From the NCBI RefSeq assembly GCF_003020125.1, contig NZ_PYFW01000002.1, positions 186,001-250,000 of the forward strand: a stretch of DNA of 64,000 nucleotides, in the 5' to 3' direction. Each line of letters begins with the position of its first letter. The stretch's first letter is position 1. The stretch comes from Bradyrhizobium sp. MOS003. GTDB lineage: Bacteria; Pseudomonadota; Alphaproteobacteria; Rhizobiales; Xanthobacteraceae. The position numbers were made by a program, and so were the translations under genes. The notes beneath the pieces are model-generated. The model saw nothing but the letters and a program-made list of their open reading frames with translations, made no database searches and was not told the origin of the DNA. This document shows, piece after piece, positions 18,770 through 27,354 of this stretch.

Positions 18770-19216
18770 ATGACGGTTGAAAAGCTCAACAGGCAACGCG
18801 TGCTGCATTTGCTCGACGCCTTCGCGCGGGGCGATCTCGAGGCCGCGCTGGCGTGCTGCACCGAGGACGTCGACTTTCTCACCCATGCACCGATCGACGT
18901 GCTGCCGCACATGGTGCCGCGCCACGGCAAGCAACAGCTGCGCGAGCTCTGGCAGACGATCTGGTCGCGCTATTCGGAGGTCCGCTACAAGGCGCGGCAC
19001 ATCGTTGCCGAGGCCGACGAGGTCGCGACCTACATGCACACCTACTTCAGGAAGCGCAGCAACGACCGCATCGTGCAGTTCGACATGGCGGTGTTCTACA
19101 GCTTCCGCGGCGGGCTGGTGGCCGAAATCCGCGAAATCATCGATTCCTACGATCTGGTGCAGCAGGTGCTGGAGCGCGAGATCGGGCCGCTGATCACGGG
19201 GGCGCCGGTGGACTGA
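18770..19216 (+). CDS. NTF2-like/SnoaL-fold protein, paralogue 1
   Basis: A 148-residue cone-fold (SnoaL/NTF2-like) protein: a helix with FARGDLEAALACCTEDVDFL, then HAPIDVLPHMVPRHGKQQLRELW, and the strand region DMAVFYSFRGGLVAEIREIIDSYDLVQQVLERE. Family members are small-molecule isomerases, dehydratases or ligand-binding proteins, and no catalytic pair can be assigned. It is paralogous to the gene at 19441-19881 (PID-[VM]-[LF]-P and ID[ST][YF]DLV[QE]Q[VA]L are shared). A purine-rich GGGCGGGAG precedes the ATG. Confidence 0.78.
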   Translation: MTVEKLNRQRVLHLLDAFARGDLEAALACCTEDVDFLTHAPIDVLPHMVPRHGKQQLRELWQTIWSRYSEVRYKARHIVAEADEVATYMHTYFRKRSNDRIVQFDMAVFYSFRGGLVAEIREIIDSYDLVQQVLEREIGPLITGAPVD

Positions 19217-19372
19217 GCCCCCGCCCTGGAACCCGGCCACAAGCCGCCGAGACCCGGGAGATTACGGGGTTGTATTGCAAATTTCACATATCGCCATCAA
19301 TTGTGCATTGCAAAAACGTGAATTGCGTTTTGGCCGAAACCACCTATTTTGTTTGCATACAAATGAGTTGAG

Positions 19373-19410
19373 CCCCACCGCCTGACCGCGCTGGGGTCGT
19401 TTTCCGTTTT
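19373..19410 (+). terminator. Possible terminator between the two NTF2-like genes
   Basis: CCCCA-C-CGC and GCG-C-TGGGG form a stem of 5+3 pairs with one mismatch and a 6-base loop, followed by TCGTTTTCCGTTTT. It ends 31 bases before the second gene's start. Confidence 0.45.
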
Positions 19411-19440
19411 ATCGCAAAGCCAGCGTCAGGACTGCCCAAA

Positions 19441-19881
19441 ATGACAGAGCACAGCCTCTGGCGTTTCTCGCGCGCGTTGCACCGCGCGATCAACGACCGG
19501 CATTTCGAGGACATCGAGGCCCTGATCGACGAGGACGTCGAATGGGCGCTCTACGGCCCTATCGACATGTTTCCGTACCTCGGCGCGCGCCAGGGCAAGG
19601 ATGCCGTGCTCGACGTCATCCGCCAGCTCGCCGACAATTTCCAGGTGCGCCGCTTCGACCGCGAGAGCATCATGCTCGGCGTCGATTCCGCCGCCTCGAT
19701 GCTGCGCTACTCGCTGACGGCACTGGATTCCAACAAGCCGATCAGCTTGCGGGTCGCGCAGTTCGCCCAGTTCAAGGCGGGCAAGCTCATCAGCATGCGC
19801 GTCCTGATCGACACCTTCGACCTGGTCGAGCAGGCACTCGGCCGCGCCATTCATCTGCCGAAGATGACCAGCGTCGGTTGA
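19441..19881 (+). CDS. NTF2-like/SnoaL-fold protein, paralogue 2
   Basis: A 146-residue cone-fold protein. The N-terminal helix INDRHFEDIEALIDEDVEWALYGPIDMFPY and the C-terminal AQFAQFKAGKLISMRVLIDTFDLVEQALGR align with the gene 224 bases upstream. Family proteins bind or modify small ligands; nothing here names a substrate. Divergence between the paralogues is considerable, so the duplication is not recent. An AT-rich spacer separates the two genes. Confidence 0.78.
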   Translation: MTEHSLWRFSRALHRAINDRHFEDIEALIDEDVEWALYGPIDMFPYLGARQGKDAVLDVIRQLADNFQVRRFDRESIMLGVDSAASMLRYSLTALDSNKPISLRVAQFAQFKAGKLISMRVLIDTFDLVEQALGRAIHLPKMTSVG

Positions 19882-20152
19882 GGGGGACACCAACGGGCCC
19901 CGCTGTTCGGGACCGATGACGATGCCTGACGCGACGTCCTGGCCTCCAGCCCCGCCGGATGCCGTCGCATCAAGAGCTGTCGTCGGGCGCGCGCCTCTCG
20001 CGCGGCCCGTTGGTTCGCGTCCCCCACGCGAGTTGCCACAATTTCGCAACGATAAATCCGCATTGATGCAAGCAGACCGAATGGCGCATGGTCATCACCA
20101 GGGACCGCCTTATATTGGCGGACAACATGCGCCGGGGTTCGCGGGCAGGACG

Positions 20153-21070
20153 ATGGAATTCTCGACAGGTTTTGGCTGGACCAGGCTGCCGGTGCTGGCG
20201 GCGGCGTTCATCTTGGGCTCGGTGCTGACGGCTTCTGCGCAAATCATTCCACCCTTCTCTCCACCCGCCACCGTAACCGACGACGAGGAGACCGAGGCGG
20301 CTGAGGCCCCCGACGTCAACGACCCCGACGTGATGAAGGGCATCGACGTCGACAAGCTCGACTGGAGTCAGCTTGCGGTCGACGCCGGCACCGGCATCGA
20401 TCCCATGGCCGCCAGGAAGCGCGGCCAGGCTGCCGCCAAGGACGGCCTCGACTGGTCGTCGAACGCCAATGCCAACGGCTCCTCGGCGGTGACGGTGAAA
20501 CAATCCGTGTTCTCGTTCTGGGATACGCGGATCGGCGCCGACATGACGGTGGCGAGCGAGCCGCGGACGATGTCCGAGTTGCTGGCGCAAAAGGCCACCA
20601 ATGGCGGCAACCTGCCGCAATCCTCCGGCAGCGCCTGGGCGACGGCAACTGCGCCCGGCGCGGGCGTGATCTGGGACAAGACCGCGGTGGAAGCCCGCGT
20701 CGATCCCGGCTCGGAACAGAGCAGGCTCGGGGCCTCGCTGATCAAATCGGTGCCGCTGTCCGGCGACACCTCGCTGACGCTGCAGAACGGCTACAGCGTC
20801 AACCAGCAGGGCACGAGTGCGGTCCCCGGCCTCGGCGGCCACGTCACCCGCAATTACGAGACCGACCAGTCCGCCAAGGTCACCCTCACCGACACCGGCA
20901 CCAGCGTCACCGCCGGCCAGACGCTGTCGACCACCGACGACAAATGGCTGCGCAAGGTCGGCGCCGAGCAGAAGCTGTTCGACAACGTCACCGTCTCAGG
21001 CTCGGTCGGCGAGACGTCGCAAGGCGCGATCAACAAGAGCGTGACGGCGGGTTTCAAGAAGAGCTGGTGA
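20153..21070 (+). CDS. Exported protein of 305 residues with a beta-strand-rich C-terminus
   Basis: A signal peptide (residues 1-30, ending LTASAQ) is followed by an acidic segment (TDDEETEAAEAPDVNDPDVMKGIDVDKLDW), a middle section with VKQSVFSFWDTRIGADMTVAS, and a C-terminal part of alternating residues (LTLQNGYSVNQQGTS..., KVTLTDTGTSVTAGQ..., DNVTVSGSVGETSQG, SVTAGFKKSW) that looks like antiparallel beta strands. The final residue is aromatic, as in outer-membrane barrels. No family is recognised. ATG 20153 places the signal peptide at the N-terminus; the longer upstream frame has no domain. Confidence 0.7.
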   Translation: MEFSTGFGWTRLPVLAAAFILGSVLTASAQIIPPFSPPATVTDDEETEAAEAPDVNDPDVMKGIDVDKLDWSQLAVDAGTGIDPMAARKRGQAAAKDGLDWSSNANANGSSAVTVKQSVFSFWDTRIGADMTVASEPRTMSELLAQKATNGGNLPQSSGSAWATATAPGAGVIWDKTAVEARVDPGSEQSRLGASLIKSVPLSGDTSLTLQNGYSVNQQGTSAVPGLGGHVTRNYETDQSAKVTLTDTGTSVTAGQTLSTTDDKWLRKVGAEQKLFDNVTVSGSVGETSQGAINKSVTAGFKKSW

Positions 21071-21314
21071 GTTCTTCGCCTCTCCCCGCAAGCGGGACGA
21101 GGGGGTCGAGTACCTTCCGAGCCGCGCATTCGCCTTGCATCGACGGCGTTCAGACTCTCGTAACCATACGCCACGGCAAAACCCCCGAATGGTCCGCCCT
21201 TGCCGCATCTCGGACAATTTGCGGTCAAAATCGGACGTCCAGATGAGCAAGCCTCACAGAATTCGTCGTGCGGGGGACACTCGCGCTGCGCTCAACGCGA
21301 ACAGGGGAATAACG

Positions 21315-21737
21315 ATGAACGCCATGCGTCCGGAAAAGACCGAAGCCGCCGAGACCGAGACGGTCGACACCAACCTCGCCGCAGTCACGGAAGTCGAAGC
21401 CGGCATCCGCGATTTCGTCCGCAACGATATCGCCTATCTGCGCCGTCCGGCGGCAACAACCACCGACGCGCCGCCGCTCGACCCGAGCGCGGAAGCCACC
21501 GTCACCAACGTCAACTCGCTGATCCAGCGCGTCGCCGGCACGTCGCTCGCCGAGATCGAGAATCTGATCTCGGAGCTCGAGAGCCTGCGCGACCTGCTCC
21601 ATGCCGAGGGCCAGCGCGTCCAGCGCGAGATCTCCGGCTACGCCCAGCTCAGCCAGGCCGCGATGAAGTCGACCCGCATGATCGCCGACAACGTCGCACA
21701 GTGGAAGCGCGCCGCCGACGGCCTGCGCAACAGCTGA
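21315..21737 (+). CDS. Helical cytoplasmic protein of 140 residues
   Basis: A soluble, all-helical acidic protein: MNAMRPEKTEAAETETVDTN..., then EVEAGIRDFVRNDIAYLRRP, LIQRVAGTSLAEIENLISELESLRDLLHAEGQRVQREISGYAQLSQ (heptad-like coiled coil, about 78-125) and a tail ending AADGLRNS. A strong AGGGGA lies upstream. The pattern is shared by small coiled-coil proteins in rhizobia; no function is known. Confidence 0.7.
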   Translation: MNAMRPEKTEAAETETVDTNLAAVTEVEAGIRDFVRNDIAYLRRPAATTTDAPPLDPSAEATVTNVNSLIQRVAGTSLAEIENLISELESLRDLLHAEGQRVQREISGYAQLSQAAMKSTRMIADNVAQWKRAADGLRNS

Positions 21738-22021
21738 TCGCAAGCACCACCGATCATCAGCCGCCGCGTTCCGAAAGGGGCGCGGCGGTTTTGATTCGTG
21801 TCTCGTGCCCCGGACGCGGTGCGGCACGCAGTGACGCGCCGCTGAGCCGGCGCCCATGCCAATACGGAATGCGCGGCGCCATGAGTCCCGGCTCTGCGCA
21901 AAAGCGCAAGAGCGCTGCGGCGCGTCCGGCGAGACCGGTCCCCTGCTTTGAACCCTCTGCCGCTCTCCAACGACCAATGCCGAGCGCCCGTGCCGCTACG
22001 GCCGGGCTTGGGGACATTCAG

Positions 22022-22159
22022 ATGGAAAGCATTCGGCCCGATACCACGGACCCGATACCCTTGCGGCCTGCGCCGAACCAGTTCGGCACGATCATGCTGC
22101 GCTTCGTGGGATTGCTGGCGGTTGCGATCGCAATATTGGCGTTCGTCTATAGCCGCTGA
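22022..22159 (+). CDS. Small single-helix membrane protein, 45 residues
   Basis: MESIRPDTTDPIPLRPAPNQ is followed by one hydrophobic helix (about residues 24-43, MLRFVGLLAVAIAILAFVY) and ends SR. The proline-rich N-terminus is outside the helix. It stands 284 bases after the coiled-coil gene and convergently faces the 48-residue ORF at 22201-22347. Expression and function are unproven. Confidence 0.5.
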   Translation: MESIRPDTTDPIPLRPAPNQFGTIMLRFVGLLAVAIAILAFVYSR

Positions 22160-22200
22160 GGGCGGAGGCCGCTTTGCGGCCCCGCGAAGTTAACGAACGC

Positions 22201-22347
22201 TTACCGGCTCGCGTCGACGACCGAGGCTTCCAGGGTGTAGGCGCCATCGGCATAGCCCTTCACCACCATGCCGGCGACCAGCATCACGGCCAGCGTCGCG
22301 GTCGCGAAGAGAAATCCAACAAACTTGAGTGCGCCGCGATCAGCCAT
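22201..22347 (-). CDS. Small single-helix membrane protein, 48 residues
   Basis: MADRGALKFVGFLFATATLAVMLVAGMVVKGYADGAYTLEASVVDASR has one helix (about residues 8-28) and a short polar C-terminus. A 17-base perfect inverted repeat lies 60 bases upstream of the start, which makes regulated expression plausible. No family is recognised. Confidence 0.5.
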   Translation of the reverse strand: MADRGALKFVGFLFATATLAVMLVAGMVVKGYADGAYTLEASVVDASR

Positions 22348-22406
22348 GGTCCTCGTCCCCTGTCGTCTGCCCAGTACGTTTCAAATAGGCAGCGACAGGT
22401 TCATAA

Positions 22407-22425
22407 TTAGTTAGCAACTAACTAG
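22407..22425. promoter_or_regulatory. Perfect 17-base operator-like palindrome
   Basis: TAGTTAG-CAA-CTAACTA is a perfect inverted repeat (7-base arms, 3-base spacer) in an AT-rich stretch of an otherwise GC-rich genome. It lies about 60 bases upstream of the 48-residue membrane protein gene (minus strand). The symmetry is that of a TetR/MarR/GntR-type operator. No cognate regulator can be named. Confidence 0.5.
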
Positions 22426-22545
22426 TTCCGCAAAACTGCTTCGCGGTAACCATCTTGCGCAGGCTTATGGCAGCCGGCCGGAATCGCGTCCATAGCGCGC
22501 GTGCAACACTCGCGCATCATTCGCCGCGTTCATCTTGGAACAGCT

Positions 22546-23028
22546 CTAACCGCTCTTCGCACGCATCGGCACGAAGGCGCTGGCGGTGATGGAATAGACG
22601 TCCTCGCCGCGCTGGTTGGTGCCAGTGGTGCGGGCAGTCAGGATGCCCCAGCCGGGGCGCGAGGCGGACGTGCGCTTGTCGATGACGACGTTGACGTAAG
22701 CGACGGTGTCGCCGGCGAGCACCGGCCGGATCCAGCGCAGGTCGCGAAAGCCCGGCGACGGCCCCCACACCGCGACCTCCTCGCCGCGCGATGCGGCCTC
22801 GCGCGCCAGGCGCTGGCCATCGGCGACAAGCAGGCTCATGCAGGCCGAGCCGACATGCCAGCCCGAAGCCGCGAGCCCGCCGAACAACGAGTTCTTGCCC
22901 TCTTCCTCGTCGAGATGGAAACGCTGCGGATCGAATTTCGCTGCGAATGTCTTGATGGATTCAGCCGTGAAATTGTAGGTGCCGATCTCGCGGCGGTGGC
23001 CGATCTCGATGTCGTCGAAGAACCGCAT
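22546..23028 (-). CDS. MaoC-like dehydratase (hotdog fold), downstream copy
   Basis: A 160-residue protein with the MaoC N-terminal signature MRFFDDIEIGHRREIGTYNFTAESIKTFAAKFDPQRFHLDEE, where FDPQ-x-H-D carries the catalytic Asp/His pair of R-hydratases, and then a beta-strand region GLAASGWHVGSACMSLLV. It hydrates enoyl-CoA-like substrates; the real substrate is unknown. Its ATG overlaps the stop of the upstream MaoC gene (TGATG), so they form one translational unit. Confidence 0.87.
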   Translation of the reverse strand: MRFFDDIEIGHRREIGTYNFTAESIKTFAAKFDPQRFHLDEEEGKNSLFGGLAASGWHVGSACMSLLVADGQRLAREAASRGEEVAVWGPSPGFRDLRWIRPVLAGDTVAYVNVVIDKRTSASRPGWGILTARTTGTNQRGEDVYSITASAFVPMRAKSG

Positions 23029-23480
23029 CAGACCGCCCCCTCGCGCCGCTTGATCAGGATCGGCGAGGTCATCTCGGCAAGCGCCTCCCCCTTGGCGTTG
23101 CGCACGGTGCCTTTGAACTTGACGATGCCGAGATCGGGCCGGCTCTTCGAGGCGCGCGCCTCCAACACGTCGACGTCGAGCATGAGATCGTCGCCGGGCC
23201 GGAGCGGCGACAGCCAGCGCACCTCGTCGACGCCGGGCGAGCCCAGCGAAGCTGCACGGGTAATGAAACCGTCGGCCATCATCCGCATCATCAGCGAACA
23301 CAGGTGCCAGCCCGAGCCGGAGAGGCCGCGCAACATGCTCTCGGCTGCGGCCTCCTCGTCGAGGTGCATCGGTTGCGGATCGAACTCGGCGGCGAAGGCC
23401 AGAATCTCGTCGCGGGTGACATGGCGCGGGCCGAATGTTCCGAACCGGCCGGGCGGGAAATCTTCGAATGTCAGGGTCAT
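23028..23480 (-). CDS. MaoC-like dehydratase (hotdog fold), upstream copy
   Basis: A 150-residue MaoC-like protein: FEDFPPGRFGTFGPRHVTRDEILAFAAEFDPQPMHLDEEAA shows the same FDPQ-x-MHLDEE signature as its neighbour, followed by GLSGSGWHLCSLMMRMM and GIVKFKGTVRNAKGEALAEMTS. Tandem MaoC-like genes may form heterodimeric hydratases. ATG 23480 is chosen since the domain begins at residue 4 of this frame. The stop overlaps the next start by one base. Confidence 0.87.
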   Translation of the reverse strand: MTLTFEDFPPGRFGTFGPRHVTRDEILAFAAEFDPQPMHLDEEAAAESMLRGLSGSGWHLCSLMMRMMADGFITRAASLGSPGVDEVRWLSPLRPGDDLMLDVDVLEARASKSRPDLGIVKFKGTVRNAKGEALAEMTSPILIKRREGAV

Positions 23481-23647
23481 CTTGGGAAAGCTTTGAGGGA
23501 ATGACAGATTGTGGCCGCACTTTGCGGCAATCTCAACCCGCCGCTCCGCATGGCTCGTGCTACATAGGGGGTGGCAGCGTTGGTCTTGAGCCGGATCAAC
23601 CGAGGGCCAAGATCCATTTGCCGAGGCCCGATGCCCTGGGGAGAGCA

Positions 23648-23944
23648 ATGTTTTCATTCAGCGATCTGTTTCAGTGGGACCGCTTCATCACGCCGACGAT
23701 CATCAAGACCTTCTATTGGCTGGTGATCGCGCTGATCTGCCTGTTCGGCCTCTCCGGCATCTTCTCAGGGCTCGCTGCGATGGCGATCAGCCCGTTCGGC
23801 GGTTTCCTGGTGCTGCTGTCGTCGATCGCGAGCGTCGTCGTCGGAATCGTGTTCTCGCGCATCCTCGCCGAGCTGATCCTGATCGTCTTCCGCATCAACG
23901 AGCATCTCGGCGCGATCCGCGACCAGGGCGGCGGGCTGCGGTGA
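23648..23944 (+). CDS. DUF4282 family membrane protein
   Basis: A 98-residue protein with an N-terminal amphipathic segment (FSFSDLFQWDRFITPTIIKTFYWLVIALICLFGLSG) and two hydrophobic helices (about 20-45 and 52-78), then a conserved RILAELILIVFRINEHLGAIRD tail. This matches the small DUF4282 family of inner-membrane proteins, of unknown function. It is divergent from the MaoC pair, and a GTAGGGTGGGC repeat lies downstream. Confidence 0.8.
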   Translation: MFSFSDLFQWDRFITPTIIKTFYWLVIALICLFGLSGIFSGLAAMAISPFGGFLVLLSSIASVVVGIVFSRILAELILIVFRINEHLGAIRDQGGGLR

Positions 23945-23959
23945 GGCAGCGCAGGTGCC

Positions 23960-24050
23960 GTAGGGTGGGCAAAGCGAAGCGTGCCCACCTCTTCCGTCGC
24001 GATACCGGACAGATGGTGGGCACGGCGCGATGCGCCTTTGCCCACCCTAC
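23960..24050. repeat. Palindromic repeat, GTAGGGTGGGCAAAG family, copy 1
   Basis: GTAGGGTGGGCAAAGCGAAGCGTGCCCACC at the left and GGTGGGCACGG...CTTTGCCCACCCTAC at the right are inverted copies. The unit is about 90 bases. Two other copies in this window lie at 32746-32831 and 39283-39372. It sits between convergent DUF4282 and ychF genes. Confidence 0.85.
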
Positions 24051-24068
24051 GAGAGCGCAGCCAGCGTC

Positions 24069-25166
24069 TTACGTATTGAACCGGAAATGCATCACGTCGC
24101 CGTCGGCGACGACGTATTCCTTGCCTTCGAGGCGGAGCTTGCCGGCATCGCGGGCGCCGGCTTCGCCGCCGAGTGCCACGTAATCCTCATAAGCTATCGT
24201 CTCGGCGCGGATGAAGCCCTTTTCGAAGTCGGTGTGGATCACACCGGCCGCGCCCGGAGCCTTGGTGCCGCGGTAGATGGTCCAGGCGCGCGCTTCCTTC
24301 GGACCCACCGTGAAGTAGGTGATGAGGTCGAGCAGCGTGTAGCCGGCGCGGATCAGTCGGTCGAGACCGGCCTCTTCGAGACCCAGCGTCTCCAGGAAAT
24401 CGGCGCGCTCCTCGCGCGAAATGGTGGCGATCTCGGATTCGATCTTGGCCGAGATGACGACGGCGACGGCGCCTTCCTTGGCGGCCTGCTCCTGCACCGC
24501 CTTGGAGAACGCATTGCCCGTCGCGGCCGAGCCTTCCTCGACGTTGCAGACATAGAGCACGGGCTTGGACGACAGCAGGCCGAGCATTCCGAAGGCGCGC
24601 TCCTCCTCCGCCTTGCGCTCGACGAGGCGCGCGGGCTTGCCCTCGCGCAGCAGCACCAGGGTGCGGTTGACGAGGTCGAGCTGCTCCTTGGCGTCCTTGT
24701 CGTTGCCCTTGGCCTTCTTGGTGAGGTTGTCGACGCGCTTCTCGAGGCTGTCGAGGTCGGCGAGCATCAGCTCGGTCTCGATGGTCTCGATGTCGGCGAG
24801 CGGAGCGATCTTGCCCTCGACATGGGTGATGTCGGAATCCTCAAAGCAGCGCACGACATGCGCGATGGCGTCGACCTCGCGGATGTTGGCGAGGAACTGG
24901 TTGCCGAGGCCTTCCCCCTTGGAGGCGCCGCGGACGAGGCCGGCGATGTCGACGAAGGTCAGCCGGGTCGGGATGATCTGGCCGGACTTGGCGATCGCCG
25001 CGAGCTTGTCGAGCCGCGGATCGGGCACGGCGACCTCGCCGACGTTCGGCTCGATGGTGCAGAACGGATAGTTCGCAGCCTGCGCCGCGGCCGTCTCGGT
25101 CAGCGCATTGAACAAGGTCGACTTGCCGACATTGGGCAATCCGACGATCCCGCATTTGAATCCCAT
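24069..25166 (-). CDS. ychF: Redox-regulated ATPase/GTPase YchF
   Basis: A 365-residue Obg-related P-loop protein. Walker [16 protein letters not shown] (9-23), G3 [17 protein letters not shown], and the C-terminal TGS domain with [41 protein letters not shown] are typical of YchF, which binds ATP rather than GTP and interacts with ribosomes and stress responses. The start ATG 25166 ([16 protein letters not shown]) is the family start. It is convergent with DUF4282 and followed upstream by pth. Confidence 0.96.
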   Translation of the reverse strand: MGFKCGIVGLPNVGKSTLFNALTETAAAQAANYPFCTIEPNVGEVAVPDPRLDKLAAIAKSGQIIPTRLTFVDIAGLVRGASKGEGLGNQFLANIREVDAIAHVVRCFEDSDITHVEGKIAPLADIETIETELMLADLDSLEKRVDNLTKKAKGNDKDAKEQLDLVNRTLVLLREGKPARLVERKAEEERAFGMLGLLSSKPVLYVCNVEEGSAATGNAFSKAVQEQAAKEGAVAVVISAKIESEIATISREERADFLETLGLEEAGLDRLIRAGYTLLDLITYFTVGPKEARAWTIYRGTKAPGAAGVIHTDFEKGFIRAETIAYEDYVALGGEAGARDAGKLRLEGKEYVVADGDVMHFRFNT

Positions 25167-25211
25167 GGTGATCCTGGCCTCCGCGCTCCGCGCGCAAATG
25201 TCTTCCGCATT

Positions 25212-25284
25212 CGTCATGCGCGGGCTTGACCCGCGCATCCATCGACTTCGAAGGATGGATCGCCGGATCAGGTCCGGCGATGAC
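25212..25284. repeat. Palindromic repeat, variant of the GTCATGGCCGGGC family
   Basis: GTCATGCGCGGGCTTGACCCGCGCATCCATCGA at the left pairs with ATGGATCGCCGGATCAGGTCCGGCGATGAC at the right. It lies between pth and ychF, both on the minus strand, and may be in their transcript. Confidence 0.65.
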
Positions 25285-25289
25285 AGGTG

Positions 25290-25895
25290 TTATTCCTTGC
25301 CGTTGTCGTCCTTGGTCAAAAATCCCTTCGCCTGCATCGCAAGATGCACCCTGTTGGCGAAGGTCGCGTCCGTGCCCTTGGCAACCAGGCCTGCGTGCTC
25401 GGCCACCGCCTCGCACAGCGTCGTCACCCAGTCGTTGTCGGCCTTTGCGAAGTCCGACAGCACGTGGCCGTGCACCAGTTCCTTGACGCCGGGATGACCG
25501 ATGCCGAGCCTGACACGGCGATAGTCGTTGCCGATATGGGCGGAGATCGAGCGCAACCCGTTATGGCCGGCGATACCACCGCCGATCTTCACCCGCACCT
25601 TGCCCGGCGGCAGCTCGAGCTCGTCATGAAACACGGTGACGTCGCCCATGGCGATCTTGAAGAAGCTTGCGGCTTCCTGAACGCTGCGGCCGGAATCGTT
25701 CATGTAGGTCGTTGGCTTGAGCAGGATCACGCGCTCGGTGCCGAGCGTGCCTTCCGAGGTCTCGCCCTGAAAACGACGGCGCCATGGTGCGAAACCATGA
25801 CGCCGCGCGATCTCGTCGACGGCCATGAAGCCGATATTGTGCCGGTTACGTGCGTATTTCGCGCCGGGATTGCCGAGCCCAACAAACAGTCGCAT
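25290..25895 (-). CDS. pth: Peptidyl-tRNA hydrolase
   Basis: A 201-residue Pth, which frees tRNA from peptidyl-tRNAs dropped from the ribosome. The signature [18 protein letters not shown] contains the essential Asn9 and catalytic His19; [14 protein letters not shown] and [33 protein letters not shown] contain the substrate-contacting Asn and Asp. ATG 25895 is used rather than a GTG three bases upstream. It precedes rplY and ychF in the same direction. Confidence 0.97.
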   Translation of the reverse strand: MRLFVGLGNPGAKYARNRHNIGFMAVDEIARRHGFAPWRRRFQGETSEGTLGTERVILLKPTTYMNDSGRSVQEAASFFKIAMGDVTVFHDELELPPGKVRVKIGGGIAGHNGLRSISAHIGNDYRRVRLGIGHPGVKELVHGHVLSDFAKADNDWVTTLCEAVAEHAGLVAKGTDATFANRVHLAMQAKGFLTKDDNGKE

Positions 25896-25953
25896 CACGC
25901 GGCGCGCCCCTCGCTCGGCGCGCGATCAGAGACCGCGCGCCAGCTTTGAGAGA

Positions 25954-26667
25954 TTACTTCTTCTTGTCGCCGCCGGCGGGAGCCTTGGCAGCGGCCGCCG
26001 GAGCAGCAGCACCCGCAGCCGGAGCAGCACCAGCCGCCGGGGCAGCCGCAGCAGCGCCAGGAGCCGCAGCCGCCGCAGCAGCCTTCTGCTCTTCGGCGTA
26101 GCCGGACGGCGGCACGATGGTGACGAGGGTTGCGTCCTCGCGGGTCAGCGCCTTCACGCCGGCCGGCAGCTTGACGTCCGACAGATGCAAGGAGTGACCG
26201 ATTTCGAGCGAGCCGACATCGGCCTCGATGTACTGCGGGATGCTCTCCGCGCCGCATTCGATCTCGATCGCGTGAGCCACGATGTTGACGGCGCCGCCAC
26301 GCTTCACGCCGGGCGAGCCTTCCGCCTTCACGACATGCAGGGGAACGCTGATGCGGATGGTGGCGCCTTCGCCGAGCCGCATGAAGTCGACGTGGATCGG
26401 GAAGTCCTTGACCGGATCGAGGTGATAGTCGCGCGGAATCACGCGGTGCTTCTTGCCGTCGAGGTCGATGTCGACCAGCGTGGTCAGGAACCGGCCGGCG
26501 AGGATGCGCTGGCGCAATTCGCGATCGTCAACCGAGATCGGGAGCGGGGGTTGCTTGTTGCCGTAGATCACTCCGGGCACTTTCCCGGCGCGACGCTCAG
26601 CCCGGGCGGCCCCCTTGCCGCTCTTCGGACGTGCGGTCGCCTTCAATTCCTTGACGGTCGTCGCCAT
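25954..26667 (-). CDS. rplY: 50S ribosomal protein L25/general stress protein Ctc
   Basis: A 237-residue long-form L25 that binds 5S rRNA. The L25 domain (KELKATARPKSGKGAARAERRAGKVPGVIYG) is followed by the CTC beta domain (FPIHVDFMRLGEGATIRISVPLHVVKAEGSPGVKRGG). A C-terminal Ala/Pro-rich repeat tail (about 195-231) ends DKKK. ATG 26667 is the first start inside the L25 domain. It is upstream of pth, the classic Ctc-pth pair. Confidence 0.95.
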   Translation of the reverse strand: MATTVKELKATARPKSGKGAARAERRAGKVPGVIYGNKQPPLPISVDDRELRQRILAGRFLTTLVDIDLDGKKHRVIPRDYHLDPVKDFPIHVDFMRLGEGATIRISVPLHVVKAEGSPGVKRGGAVNIVAHAIEIECGAESIPQYIEADVGSLEIGHSLHLSDVKLPAGVKALTREDATLVTIVPPSGYAEEQKAAAAAAAPGAAAAAPAAGAAPAAGAAAPAAAAKAPAGGDKKK

Positions 26668-26840
26668 GTCGTTAAGTCCTTGTTTTTGCAAAAGTTAATG
26701 GGCCGCAGCGCGGCCCATGGCATCGTTCGCAGCAAGCCTCCAGGGGTGCGGGGGCCACGAACTGGCCGGCTTTTAGCCGGAAGACGCGGAAATGACAAGG
26801 AAATGCGAGGATTTTTTGCAGCCGATGTGGCCCGGAACAC

Positions 26841-26927
26841 CGTCATGGCCGGGCTTGTCCCGGCCATCCACGTCTTGCGGGACTGGAGGTGAGAACGTGG
26901 ATGCCCGGGACAAGCCCAGGCATGACG
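26841..26927. repeat. Palindromic repeat, GTCATGGCCGGGC family, copy 1
   Basis: GTCATGGCCGGGCTTGTCCCGGCCATCCACG at the left and CGTGGATGCCCGGGACAAGCCCAGGCATGAC at the right are inverted copies around about 20 bases. Copies 2 and 3 lie at 40101-40184 and 60338-60420. It lies between the divergent-oriented ubiK end and rplY start. Confidence 0.88.
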
Positions 26928-26930
26928 ACC

Positions 26931-27191
26931 TCAGCTAGCCGTTCCGCCGAGCTTGGCCTCCAGCGCCGAGATACGCGCCTTCAGCGCCTCGTTCTCCTCG
27001 CGCGCCAGGCGGGCCATGTCCTTGACCGCCTCGAACTCCTCACGCTTGACCAGATCCATGTCGCGGAGGAATTTTTCGGCCTGGGTGCGCATCACCGTGT
27101 CGAACTCGCGCTTGACGCCCTGGGCGGCGCCGGCGGCATCGTTCATCAGGCGGCCGATCTCGTCGAAAAACCGGTTGTTGGTCTGGGTCAT
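26931..27191 (-). CDS. ubiK: UbiK-like ubiquinone biosynthesis accessory factor
   Basis: An 86-residue protein: an N-terminal NNRFFDEIGRLMNDAAGAAQGVKREFDTVMRTQAEKFLRDMDLVKREEFEAVKDMARLAREENEALKARISALEAKL, i.e. an amphipathic start followed by a coiled-coil C-terminus, is the BMFP/UbiK family (YqiC-like). UbiK is a membrane-associated accessory factor for aerobic ubiquinone biosynthesis through the Ubi complex. The divergent neighbour is a dienelactone hydrolase gene. Confidence 0.82.
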   Translation of the reverse strand: MTQTNNRFFDEIGRLMNDAAGAAQGVKREFDTVMRTQAEKFLRDMDLVKREEFEAVKDMARLAREENEALKARISALEAKLGGTAS

Positions 27192-27354
27192 TTCGGTCTC
27201 CTGGCGGCCTCAACTTTGCGCGAACTCTCGAAAAGACAATGGCAATCCGAGCGGAACGGTTCAAGGCCCGATCGGCGGTATCCTTGTCATGAACCGGTTT
27301 CCTTGCAATCGTATTCAACGTCCCTGCATAAGAAGAATCACAAGGCGACAAGAG

